DNA of 7,005 nt from Oscillospiraceae bacterium (GTDB lineage Bacteria; Bacillota; Clostridia; Oscillospirales; Ruminococcaceae): assembly GCA_020024185.1 (NCBI GenBank), contig JAHHUD010000075.1, positions 1 through 7,005 on the forward strand, in the 5' to 3' direction. Position 1 is the stretch's first letter; each line of letters begins with the position of its first letter. Positions 1-5,623 of the stretch are shown piece after piece. The position numbers and the translations under genes are program-made. The notes under the pieces are model-generated. The model saw only the letters and a list, made by a program, of their open reading frames with translations. It searched no databases and had not been told where the DNA came from.

Positions 1-237
1 TCTATAGAGTACATAAGTGAGGAAATAAACTGTATATTAGAAAATAAAAATTTATCTAGAACAGATAAGAAGAAATATATGAAAATATTAGCAAATGATG
101 ATTTATACAAGAAGATATATAATGATTATCCTATCAATCTAATGCAACCAAAATTGAAATTATTTTATTGGTGTATGAAACATAAGCAGTTTTCACTTGT
201 ATATATGCTCAACTTTTTAAAAAAATACTTTGGATAG
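1..237 (+). CDS. Probable glycosyltransferase, C-terminal end only (partial)
   Basis: Frame 1 is open from the window edge to TAG at 235-237 and gives the last 78 residues of a protein that begins upstream. The piece is Lys/Asn-rich and ends in an amphipathic, basic stretch (KLKLFYWCMKHKQFSLVYML, then NFLKKYF). This resembles the helical, membrane-associating tails of many family 2 glycosyltransferases from capsule clusters. The catalytic GT-A domain, with its DxD motif, would be upstream and cannot be seen. The next gene is a pyruvyl transferase on the same strand, with its start 28 nt past this stop, so the two are probably co-transcribed. The assignment rests on the tail style and the neighbours rather than on a diagnostic motif. 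Another polysaccharide-cluster enzyme is possible. The stop lies inside the first copy of a 14-bp tandem repeat. Confidence 0.55.
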   Translation, partial: SIEYISEEINCILENKNLSRTDKKKYMKILANDDLYKKIYNDYPINLMQPKLKLFYWCMKHKQFSLVYMLNFLKKYFG

Positions 238-256
238 GAGGTTTTGGATAGGAGGT
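229..256 (+). repeat. Exact 14-bp tandem duplication carrying a stop codon and an RBS
   Basis: TTTGGATAGGAGGT occurs twice without a gap or mismatch, at 229-242 and 243-256. The first copy supplies the TAG stop (235-237) of the upstream reading frame. The second supplies the AGGAGG (250-255) used by the pyruvyl transferase ATG at 266. Both copies therefore contain the string ATAGGAGG, so each carries a potential Shine-Dalgarno sequence. Confidence 0.95.
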
Positions 257-265
257 GTAGAAATA

Positions 266-1273
266 ATGAAGTTAAAAACAAAAATTTTATATCCAAACGA
301 AAAAAGAGTAATAAATGAATTAATAAAGCACAAGGAGCCAATCGTTTTGCTAGTTGGGACTTGTTTATATAATAATATAGGCGATCATCTTATTTCCAAA
401 GTAGAAAAAAATTTTATACAAGATAATTACCAAAACTATAAAATTTATGAAATTCCAACCCCTATTTATGAAAAGAACAGAAGTATTATTAAAGCTTGTA
501 TAAAAAAAGATGATATAATATTTATCACAGGCGGTGGTTGGATGGGAAGTGTGTGGGAGAAAGACGAACTAATTATGCAAGGTTTTATTAACGATTTGCA
601 TACATCACATATTATCATATTGCCGCAAACTATATATTACGAAGATAATTATCAAGCTAATAAAGTGCTTGATTCAGCAAAAAAAACATATAGTAGGTGT
701 CAAAATTTAACAATATGCCTTCGAGATTATAAATCTTATCTCTTTGCTAGAGAAAATTTTTCAATGGCAAAAATCTATCTTTTACCTGATATCGCTTTAT
801 ATGATTGCGATAAAAAAATTGAAACTGCGGAGAATAAAAAGGCTAATATTGGTATATGCTTAAGAAAAGATGCTGAATCATTGAATAATGATATTTTAGA
901 TTTTCTAAACAACAATGAGAATTTGAAAAACGAAAAAAAAGTTTTTACATCAACTTTGACTAAGCTCAATTCAGTTCCAATTTTTTTAAGAAACTTTATT
1001 ATAAATAAAAAGATAAAAGAATTTAGCAAATATAAGATTGTTGTAACGGATAGATTGCATGCAATGATAATTTCAAAGTTAGCTGGAACAGTATGTTATG
1101 TTTTAGATAACTGCACAGGAAAAGTAAAAGGCGTATATGATTTATGGTTGAAAGATGACCCTAACATCCATTTGATAGAAGACGGATCTACATTGTCAAA
1201 TATTAAGTGTGTTAATTATCAAGATACTGTAAATTACATAAGTATCAAGAAAAAATTTGAAGTATTAAAATAA
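266..1273 (+). CDS. Polysaccharide pyruvyl transferase family protein
   Basis: A 335-residue cytoplasmic enzyme of the polysaccharide pyruvyl transferase family (CsaB/ExoV/EpsO type). The family transfers pyruvate from phosphoenolpyruvate to a sugar, forming a ketal that adds negative charge to exopolysaccharide or wall polymers. Visible family marks are a Gly-rich N-terminal loop with NNIGD (about residues 36-40), the TGGGW stretch (88-92), LPQTIY (119-124), LRD (152-154), LLPDIAL (172-178), the hallmark TDRLHAMI (261-268), and LDN...GK...YDLW (280-294), which is typical of the EpsO/ExoV branch. Length fits the family. I chose ATG 266 because AGGAGG at 250-255 sits 10 nt upstream. A TTG at 230 would add 12 residues translated from the repeat and is unlikely. 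The gene lies between a probable glycosyltransferase and a radical SAM gene that starts 14 nt after its stop. Family assignment is firm; the acceptor sugar is unknown. Confidence 0.92.
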   Translation: MKLKTKILYPNEKRVINELIKHKEPIVLLVGTCLYNNIGDHLISKVEKNFIQDNYQNYKIYEIPTPIYEKNRSIIKACIKKDDIIFITGGGWMGSVWEKDELIMQGFINDLHTSHIIILPQTIYYEDNYQANKVLDSAKKTYSRCQNLTICLRDYKSYLFARENFSMAKIYLLPDIALYDCDKKIETAENKKANIGICLRKDAESLNNDILDFLNNNENLKNEKKVFTSTLTKLNSVPIFLRNFIINKKIKEFSKYKIVVTDRLHAMIISKLAGTVCYVLDNCTGKVKGVYDLWLKDDPNIHLIEDGSTLSNIKCVNYQDTVNYISIKKKFEVLK

Positions 1274-1287
1274 ATAGGAGAAGACAT

Positions 1288-2418
1288 ATGAAACCTAAAA
1301 GAATGATATTAGGATTAATTCCAAATAATAGATGTAATTTAAAATGTGGATATTGTTACATCTCGCAAATTCCTGAGAGAGAAATAGATGATAGTGGATT
1401 TGTATACCCAATTGAACATATGATTAATTGTTTATCAGTAGAAAGATTAGGAGGACCATGCATTGTAAACTTAACAGGTGAAGGCGAAACAATGCTGCAA
1501 AAGGATATTGTAAAATTAGTATATGGGCTTTTAGAAGAGGGGCATTATATTGAACTAGTAACTAATTTGACTGTCACAAAGGTACTAGATGATATTTTAA
1601 AGATTCCTTCTAAATATCTTGCTCATCTTGAATTTAAAGTTTCATTTCATTATGAAGAGTTAAATAGATTAAAAATTTTGGATAAGTTTTTTATTGATCT
1701 TGACAAAGTACAAAAATCTCCGTGTTCATTTACTCTAGAGTTAATGCCAAATGATAATTTGAATGATAAAATAGATGAAATAAAGAAGCTTTGCATTGAA
1801 AATGTTGGGGCAAACTGTCAAGTTACAATAGGAAGGGCTGATTATACAAATGATAGAGGAATTTTGACAAGTTTATCTGATAAAGAATATTTTGACTTAT
1901 GGCAAACTTTTAACTCACCTATGATGAGGTTGAAAAAGCAATTATTAAACGTAAAAAGAAAAGAGTTTTGTTATGCTGGTGACTGGACATTGTATGTAAA
2001 TATGTTTACTGGAGAAACATCATCATGCTATGATCAGCCTTTTAGACAGAATATTTTTTCTAATCCTGAAAAACCTATTAAATTTAAACCTGTTGGTTGT
2101 CATTGCAATGTTCCATATTGTATAAACGGACACGCTCATATGAGTTTAGATGTCATTCCAGGAATTACTGAATATAATTATTGTGATATACGTAATAGAC
2201 AAAGAGAAGATGGTACGGAATGGTTCTCCGACGAGGCAAAAGAGTTTTTTAGTACTAAACTTTCTGAAACCAATGAAGAATACTCTAGTTTAAAAAAAAT
2301 AGTAGTCAATATTAGTTGGTATTTTGATATGTTAAAATTTATATTATCTAACCCAAATAAATTGATAAAAAGAATAAAACTTTATATATTTAGGGCTAAA
2401 AAAAATGGAAAAAAATAA
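1288..2418 (+). CDS. Radical SAM protein with C-terminal SPASM-like cysteine region, in polysaccharide cluster
   Basis: A 376-residue radical SAM enzyme. RCNLKCGYCY carries CX3CX2C (C16, C20, C23), which binds the SAM-cleaving [4Fe-4S] cluster, and TGEGET (63-68) fits the GGE-type SAM-binding position. The C-terminal part has six spaced cysteines (C228, C247, C271, C273, C278, C299), in the style of SPASM or twitch domains that hold auxiliary iron-sulfur clusters. A basic, hydrophobic tail (about 338-376) could touch the membrane. ATG 1288 follows AGGAG (1276-1280) with a 7-nt spacer, 14 nt after the pyruvyl transferase stop, and the 3' end overlaps the flippase stub by 14 nt, so the gene belongs to the same operon. 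SPASM enzymes often modify peptides, but no precursor peptide gene is visible here. Action on a sugar, lipid-linked intermediate or surface peptide are all open. Fold is secure; substrate is not known. Confidence 0.88.
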   Translation: MKPKRMILGLIPNNRCNLKCGYCYISQIPEREIDDSGFVYPIEHMINCLSVERLGGPCIVNLTGEGETMLQKDIVKLVYGLLEEGHYIELVTNLTVTKVLDDILKIPSKYLAHLEFKVSFHYEELNRLKILDKFFIDLDKVQKSPCSFTLELMPNDNLNDKIDEIKKLCIENVGANCQVTIGRADYTNDRGILTSLSDKEYFDLWQTFNSPMMRLKKQLLNVKRKEFCYAGDWTLYVNMFTGETSSCYDQPFRQNIFSNPEKPIKFKPVGCHCNVPYCINGHAHMSLDVIPGITEYNYCDIRNRQREDGTEWFSDEAKEFFSTKLSETNEEYSSLKKIVVNISWYFDMLKFILSNPNKLIKRIKLYIFRAKKNGKK

Positions 2419-2506
2419 TCGTTCTAAAGAATTGTTAACAAACACAGCTGTTATAAGGATAGGGAAAATATCCACTCAATTTGTTTCGTTTTTCTTATTG
2501 TCGTAA
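2405..2506 (+). pseudogene. Truncated Wzx-type flippase (N-terminal 33 codons)
   Basis: ATG 2405 overlaps the radical SAM reading frame by 14 nt and opens 33 codons before TAA at 2504-2506. Residues 12-31 (NTAVIRIGKISTQFVSFFLL) match the N-terminus of the intact flippase downstream (NTLIITIGRVSTQFVAFLLL) at 13 of 20 positions by eye. This is the first membrane segment of the polysaccharide flippase family. Homology stops just where GTAAACG begins at 2503, the kind of terminus used by IS66-family elements, and the stop codon itself comes from the inserted DNA. The underlying DNA is visibly diverged from the intact copy, so this is not a recent duplication. It is best read as the cluster's original fourth gene, killed by insertion and later deletion, and it cannot make a functional transporter. 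Confidence 0.82.
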
Positions 2507-2511
2507 ACGTC

Positions 2512-2542
2512 AAACCACTCGCCTTGGCGAATTAGGTTTTTT
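2512..2542 (+). terminator. Hairpin with T-tract just inside the relic's left end
   Basis: Outer arms AAACC (2512-2516) and GGTTT (2535-2539) enclose an inner stem TCGC/GCGA (2519-2522 and 2527-2530) with a CTTG loop, followed by T6 (2537-2542). The internal mismatches suggest a decayed rho-independent terminator. Such hairpins near IS ends block read-through into the element, so this would stop the operon transcript after the flippase stub. Confidence 0.5.
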
Positions 2543-2642
2543 ATTGGATACTCAAAAACACACGAAAAACTAATAGTTTTTTAGAGAAGATCAATTACTG
2601 TGAAAGAAAGTAGAGGACAGCCAAAAAATGGTGTATTTTAAT

Positions 2643-2664
2643 AAGATGTCTTATGGCATCTTTT
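2643..2664 (+). terminator. Putative rho-independent terminator
   Basis: AAGATGTC (2643-2650) and GGCATCTT (2655-2662) form an 8-bp stem with one G-T pair and a TTAT loop, followed by a short T-run (2661-2664). It is preceded by an AT-rich stretch. It sits in the IS debris with no gene directly upstream, so it is probably inherited from an element. Confidence 0.5.
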
Positions 2665-2698
2665 GAGAAATTATTATTTTGAAAAGCTAAGAAGCTAA

Positions 2699-2842
2699 TT
2701 ACGATTCGGAAAGAATTCCTTCACTGATGAGCAGTTTCGCGTCCTGTTTGATAGCCTTTTCCTTCTGCTTTTCTTTCAAAGGTTCAGGCATATCAATTTT
2801 GTATAAATCGGTCGGATTCTATGTTTTACCAGTAGACAACAT
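2699..2842 (-). pseudogene. Short ORF relic of unknown family
   Basis: Read on the minus strand from ATG at 2842-2840, seven codons (MLSTGKT) are followed by an in-frame TAG (2819-2821). The frame then stays open for 39 codons to TAA at 2699-2701. The open part is lysine- and glutamate-rich and helical-looking (NPTDLYKIDMPEPLKEKQKE, then KAIKQDAKLLISEGILSES), with codon choice that looks like real coding sequence. I do not recognise the family. It could be the last part of a small accessory protein carried by a mobile element, disabled by the TAG. The IS66 transposase fragment begins right beside it on the opposite strand. Confidence 0.4.
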
Positions 2843-2851
2843 CTGATAGAT

Positions 2852-3016
2852 TCCATTGTGTATACTATGGTTGAGATGGCGCAAACGGATGATCTGAACA
2901 CATATAAATATCTGACATATCTTTTGTCACAACGACTAAATGATAAAATGTCAGATGGACAGTTGGAACAGCTTGCCCAATGGAGCGAGACTGAGAAGGC
3001 TAACTGTCAAAACTAA
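2852..3016 (+). pseudogene. tnpC: IS66-family transposase (TnpC), C-terminal fragment
   Basis: A 54-codon in-frame piece ends in TAA at 3014-3016. It begins SIVYTMVEMAQTDDLNTYKY and continues LTYLLSQRLN. This is the conserved C-terminal element of the IS66 transposase (consensus near YSIVETAKANGLDPYKYLRYLL), the region after the DDE catalytic core. The catalytic domain, the zinc-finger region and the partner genes are missing, so it is a dead fragment. Upstream of 2852 the same frame loses similarity and meets a stop at 2804-2806. The 77 nt from the stop codon to TTAC at 3093 are a reasonable distance to the right end of an IS66 element. Confidence 0.85.
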
Positions 3017-3029
3017 AATAGAGTAAAAT

Positions 3030-3056
3030 GCTTGCATCTATCGTTTCGGTGCAAGC
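3030..3056 (+). terminator. Hairpin downstream of the IS66 transposase fragment
   Basis: GCTTGCA (3030-3036) pairs perfectly with TGCAAGC (3050-3056), and T-G and C-G pairs can extend the stem inward by two. Only TT follows directly, so it may be a weak terminator or a structural element of the IS right end. Confidence 0.45.
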
Positions 3057-3098
3057 TTAATTAATGAGTAACGTAGCAATATTTTGCACTTACAAAGA

Positions 3099-3128
3099 TT
3101 CACAAATTTAAACAAAAAATGATAGAAT
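3099..3128 (+). promoter_or_regulatory. Candidate promoter for the intact flippase
   Basis: TTCACA (3099-3104) and TAGAAT (3123-3128) each match the -35 and -10 consensus at five of six positions, with an 18-nt spacer. The -10 ends 35 nt before the preferred flippase start. The site begins just outside the probable IS66 terminus at 3093. It would give the second flippase its own transcription, now that hairpins and IS debris separate it from the upstream operon. Confidence 0.45.
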
Positions 3129-3163
3129 AGAGAATTAAATTATAAAAATGGATGAGATTTTTT

Positions 3164-4723
3164 ATGAGCAGAGAAAAAGATTTAACAAAAAATACCTTAA
3201 TAATTACTATAGGAAGAGTATCGACACAGTTTGTTGCATTTCTTCTTCTTCCTTTATATACAACAGTTTTATCAACAGAAGAGTATGGAACAGTAGATCT
3301 TATTATAACACTTGTGCAACTGATTATACCGATTTCTTCCTTAATGATAGATCAAGGAGTTTTTAGATATCTATTATCTTCCCAGACTGTCGAAGACAAG
3401 AAGAAAATCATTACAAGTGCGAGTGGAGCTATTACAATTGCTAGTGTTACTACAATTATTGTTTATTTTGTTTTTAACCTTTTTATTAAAAGTGATTACA
3501 AAATATGGTTACTTTTGATATTGATAGTTACGTCATATAGTAATTTGTTTTTACAAATTGCTAGAGGATTAAAACATACTAGTGATTATGCATTGGGAAG
3601 TTTTATATGTTCAGCATCTACAATTCTACTTAATGTTATTTGCATTGTTTCATTAAAAATGGGGGCAACAGGTATGTTGGTTGCCACTTTTTTTGGGAAT
3701 TTTATTTGCTGTATATTTCTTTTGGTTAAGCTTGGAATTGCTAAATATTTATCAATTGCTTTATTTAGTATAGATAATGTAAAAGAACAGTTGAAATACT
3801 CAGTTCCACTGGTACCTAATCAACTTTCATTATGGATAATGAATAGTTCCGATAGGTTGTTGGTATCATTCGTTTTAGGAACTGCTGCAAATGGTGTGTT
3901 GGCTGTTTCGCATAAGTTTCCCGCTATATTCATGACTTTTTTTAATATTTTTCAGTTGGCATGGCACGAAACAGGAGCAGTACATTACTTTGATGAAGAT
4001 AGAGATCAGTTTTTTACAGAGATTATAAAAAAAATGTTTTCTATTTTTTCGACCTTATGCATGGGGATTATTGTTGTTTTACCGATTGTGTTTAATTTGC
4101 TTGTAAATAGTAACTACAATGAAGCATACTACAGTATTCCGATTTATATGGTTGCCTTCTTATTCAACATAGTAATTGGTTTATTAGGTGTTGTTTATGT
4201 AGCTACAAAAAAAACTACTGAAATTGCGAAGTCAACATTGTTAGCAGCAGTATTGAATATTATTGTTAATATTATATTAATTAGATTTATAGGGTTATAT
4301 GCAGCAGCGATGTCTACATTTGTTGGCTATTTTGTAACCATGGTTTTTAGAATTATAGATACAAAGAAATATATAAAAATCACATATGACATTAAACAAT
4401 CTATTATTATTGCAATATCAATATGTATTTGTTGTTTTATTTATTATATAAATAATAAAACTATCTCATTATTATTCCTACCTTTTTTTATTGGCGTTGC
4501 ATATTATTCTAACAGGAAAATGATAAACTCTTTGGTTTTTATGGTGATTGACAAGATTGGTAGAGATCGATTAAAAAAATATAAAAAAGTAATAATTGCA
4601 TTTATTGTTTCATTAGTTGTGATAGTTATTAGTATATTAGGTAGCTATACTTATAAGAAATCAATAGAGAAACCGCAAACTATTGAAGGCACATATTCTA
4701 ATGTAAGTGAAGTAGAGACATAA
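3164..4723 (+). CDS. Polysaccharide flippase, Wzx/MATE-like
   Basis: A 519-residue integral membrane protein of the polysaccharide biosynthesis/flippase family (MOP superfamily), which moves lipid-linked repeat units across the membrane. Family-like stretches include the N-terminal NTLIITIGRVSTQFVAFLLL, EEYGTVDLI (40-48), VPLVPNQLSLWIMNSSDRLL (214-233) and NIFQLAWHETGA (261-272). Hydrophobic segments alternate through the chain, consistent with about 14 spans. I prefer ATG 3164 because a weak GGATGAG (3150-3156) lies 7 nt upstream and the N-terminus then matches the stub at 2405. ATG 3152 would add four residues. The usual fold seems complete by about residue 470. After it come one more hydrophobic segment (476-493) and a polar tail ending SNVSEVET, with TAA at 4721-4723 inside a junction with foreign DNA. 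The tail may be an acquired or truncated extension. The gene stands alone, not in the upstream operon. Confidence 0.9.
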   Translation: MSREKDLTKNTLIITIGRVSTQFVAFLLLPLYTTVLSTEEYGTVDLIITLVQLIIPISSLMIDQGVFRYLLSSQTVEDKKKIITSASGAITIASVTTIIVYFVFNLFIKSDYKIWLLLILIVTSYSNLFLQIARGLKHTSDYALGSFICSASTILLNVICIVSLKMGATGMLVATFFGNFICCIFLLVKLGIAKYLSIALFSIDNVKEQLKYSVPLVPNQLSLWIMNSSDRLLVSFVLGTAANGVLAVSHKFPAIFMTFFNIFQLAWHETGAVHYFDEDRDQFFTEIIKKMFSIFSTLCMGIIVVLPIVFNLLVNSNYNEAYYSIPIYMVAFLFNIVIGLLGVVYVATKKTTEIAKSTLLAAVLNIIVNIILIRFIGLYAAAMSTFVGYFVTMVFRIIDTKKYIKITYDIKQSIIIAISICICCFIYYINNKTISLLFLPFFIGVAYYSNRKMINSLVFMVIDKIGRDRLKKYKKVIIAFIVSLVVIVISILGSYTYKKSIEKPQTIEGTYSNVSEVET

Positions 4724-4808
4724 GAAGAATGACATCCATACTTGTTTTTGAATCAAGGTTGCCTGTCGGCTCATCGGCAAGAATAATCGCAGGTTTGGTA
4801 GCTAACGC
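4719..4808 (-). pseudogene. ABC-transporter ATPase fragment (Walker B region)
   Basis: On the minus strand, codons from 4808 to 4719 read ALATKPAIILADEPTGNLDS followed by KTSMDVILLM. LADEPTGNLDS is the Walker B/D-loop signature of ABC ATPases of the LolD/MacB/SalX type, and ALATKP is the end of the signature-helix region just before it. The N-terminal Walker A half and the partner permease are absent. Upstream of 4808 the frame loses similarity abruptly. At the other end the fragment runs into the flippase stop codon, so the exact junction is somewhere near 4715-4722. It is a roughly 90-bp scrap of a chromosomal transporter operon left by a rearrangement. The bases 4809-4840 beside it show nothing I recognise. 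Confidence 0.85.
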
Positions 4809-4883
4809 AGAATTGTGTGCGTGCACATTTATAAGACAGGTGATTATTCCATTCGATTCGTACCAGTAATATGCTGTTCAGTT

Positions 4884-4898
4884 CCACCTGTAAGGTGG
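4884..4898. repeat. IS21 terminal hairpin, copy A
   Basis: CCACCT (4884-4889) and AGGTGG (4893-4898) with a GTA loop lie between the istB stop and the element end. The same hairpin is kept without change in copy B. No T-tract follows on either strand, so it may be a structural or protein-binding element rather than a terminator. Confidence 0.55.
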
Positions 4899-4917
4899 CA
4901 GTCGCACAATAGTATAT

Positions 4918-5079
4918 TTATGGTGTATTTTTAACTTCTCGCATGTTTAATTCTCCGTCATAGATATGAAAAGAATTATTTACAATACGGTCAATAATAG
5001 CATCCGCATGGATGCCTCCTCCGAGTCTTGCATGCCAGTCCTCAATACGATACTGGGTACAAAGAATGGTACTTTTATC
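4918..5079 (-). pseudogene. istB: istB 3' fragment (IS21 helper ATPase), interrupted by IS66
   Basis: The minus strand encodes 53 residues, from DKSTILCTQYRIEDWH to ELNMREVKNTP, then TAA at 4920-4918. They match residues 193-245 of the intact IstB at 5934-6671 with four substitutions. The break at 5079 is immediately followed by GTAAGCG, the IS66 left terminus. The N-terminal part with the ATP-binding motifs is missing here. Candidate 8-bp target sequence next to the break is CTTTTATC (5072-5079). Confidence 0.9.
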
Positions 5080-5103
5080 GTAAGCGATTAATTTTTAGCC
5101 GTT

Positions 5104-5132
5104 TTGTGTTTTAATGATTTTTGTTCCATAAT
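5104..5132 (+). promoter_or_regulatory. Candidate IS66 promoter
   Basis: TTGTGT (5104-5109) and CATAAT (5127-5132) are spaced by 17 nt in the element's left end, ahead of tnpA. The -10 matches five of six positions; the -35 is weaker. AT-richness makes chance matches common. Confidence 0.35.
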
Positions 5133-5141
5133 GACAGTAGA

Positions 5142-5199
5142 TAGTTTTTTACTACAACATCTATAGATAGTTTTGATAGATGTTAGATTTTTACTACAA
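5142..5199 (+). repeat. Direct repeat pair enclosing a 9-bp inverted repeat in the tnpA leader
   Basis: TAGTTTTTTACTACAA (5142-5157) recurs as TAGATTTTTACTACAA (5184-5199) with one mismatch in 16. Between and overlapping them, AACATCTAT (5156-5164) and ATAGATGTT (5176-5184) are perfect inverted arms around an 11-nt loop. The block ends 4 nt before the tnpA ribosome binding site (GGAGG, 5204-5208), so it lies where it could control tnpA expression or bind a transposition protein. Confidence 0.8.
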
Positions 5200-5215
5200 T
5201 TATGGAGGATATGTT

Positions 5216-5623
5216 ATGGAAAAACGAAAACGCACACTTAATGAGTGGCTCCCTATCATTACAGAATGTCGTCAAAGTGGTCTGTCTGATGCTGCATGGT
5301 GCGAAAAAAATGGAATCTCTGTTTCTTGCTTTTATAATGCTGTATGTAGATTACGAAAAAAAGCTTGCAGTATTCCAGAATCAGTTGGAAAAGCAAATAC
5401 TCTTGATTTTACCTCATCCAAACAAGATGTCGTAAAAATTAAGATTTCTCCCGAAGTTGAGACTATAAATAGTTCTTCTTCGAGAAGCTCCTCTCAAATG
5501 TACCTTGACAATTCATATACGATTGAAATTGCAACAAATGGTTCCGTAATTCGATTAAATAATTCTGTTGATCCGCTTCTGTTGGAACGTATGTTGCATT
5601 CATTGAGGGCACCATTATGTTAG
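5216..5623 (+). CDS. tnpA: IS66-family accessory protein TnpA
   Basis: A 135-residue small protein of the IS66 TnpA group. Residues about 8-48 (NEWLPIITECRQSGLSDAAW, then CEKNGISVSCFYNAVCRLRK) form the helix-turn-helix region typical of this family. After a Ser-rich linker (86-94), the C-terminal part (YTIEIATNGSVIRLNNSVDP, then LLLERMLHSLR) matches the usual TnpA ending. It is required together with TnpB for IS66 transposition, probably as a DNA-binding partner. ATG 5216 has GGAGG 7 nt upstream, and longer starts in this frame lack such a site. The stop overlaps the tnpB start by 7 nt (ATGTTAG), which suggests translational coupling. The gene looks intact, but its element has been split. Confidence 0.88.
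   Translation: MEKRKRTLNEWLPIITECRQSGLSDAAWCEKNGISVSCFYNAVCRLRKKACSIPESVGKANTLDFTSSKQDVVKIKISPEVETINSSSSRSSSQMYLDNSYTIEIATNGSVIRLNNSVDPLLLERMLHSLRAPLC

Larger units (their letters stand above)
2503..3093 (+). mobile_element. IS66-family relic (degraded, possibly composite)
   Basis: This 591-bp stretch between the flippase stub and the intact flippase has no intact gene. It begins GTAAACG at 2503, immediately after recognisable flippase sequence, and a plausible opposite end is CACTTAC at 3087-3093. GTAA...TTAC ends are known for the IS66 family. Inside are an IS66 TnpC C-terminus (2852-3016) and an unrelated minus-strand ORF relic (2699-2842). The two ends match each other poorly beyond GTAA. 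The right end, read inward (GTAAGTGCAAAAT), looks more like the IS66 left end at 5080 (GTAAGCGATTAAT). No 8-bp target duplication flanks 2503 and 3093 (TTATTGTC against AAAGATTC). Remnants of two elements joined by deletion therefore explain it better than one internally deleted copy. Confidence 0.6.
4841..5079 (-). mobile_element. IS21-like element A, right-end fragment
   Basis: From TGATTATTCC at 4841 to 5079 this is a second copy of the sequence at 5813-6095, with eight mismatches by eye and one 44-bp gap. It contains the element terminus (IS21 ends start with TG), the spacer hairpin and the last 53 codons of istB on the minus strand. The similarity begins abruptly at 4841, which is also where the second copy leaves tnpB, so that position is the element end. 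It stops abruptly at 5079, where an IS66 terminus begins. The rest of this copy should lie to the right of the window if the nesting model is right. Confidence 0.85.

Noticed and set aside
230..265. TTG start at 230 adding 12 residues to the pyruvyl transferase
   Set aside because: The extra codons are the tandem repeat and RBS themselves; ATG 266 has a well-placed AGGAGG.
775..1029. Minus-strand ORF inside the pyruvyl transferase
   Set aside because: Phe/Leu-rich shadow of an AT-rich coding gene with no family features.
2807..2851. Extension of the IS66 transposase fragment upstream through IGR at 2807-2815
   Set aside because: IGR recalls the IS66 IGRKN motif, but the following residues and spacing do not fit and a stop lies directly before it; a chance match is likelier.
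2425..3235. Recent tandem duplication of the flippase gene
   Set aside because: Protein similarity is clear but the DNA differs at many positions in the shared part, so the two copies are old paralogues or separately acquired.
3148..3366. 72-codon ORF at the flippase start in another frame
   Set aside because: Fully overlapped by the recognisable flippase frame; Tyr/Ser/Asn-rich composition looks like an out-of-frame reading.
4719..5079. CRISPR-like or regulatory array suggested by repeated sequence with the region at 5813-6095
   Set aside because: The repetition is fully explained by two copies of one IS21-like terminus and istB 3' end.
5202..5435. 77-codon + strand ORF overlapping tnpA
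   Set aside because: tnpA in the neighbouring frame shows clear family similarity; this one shows none.
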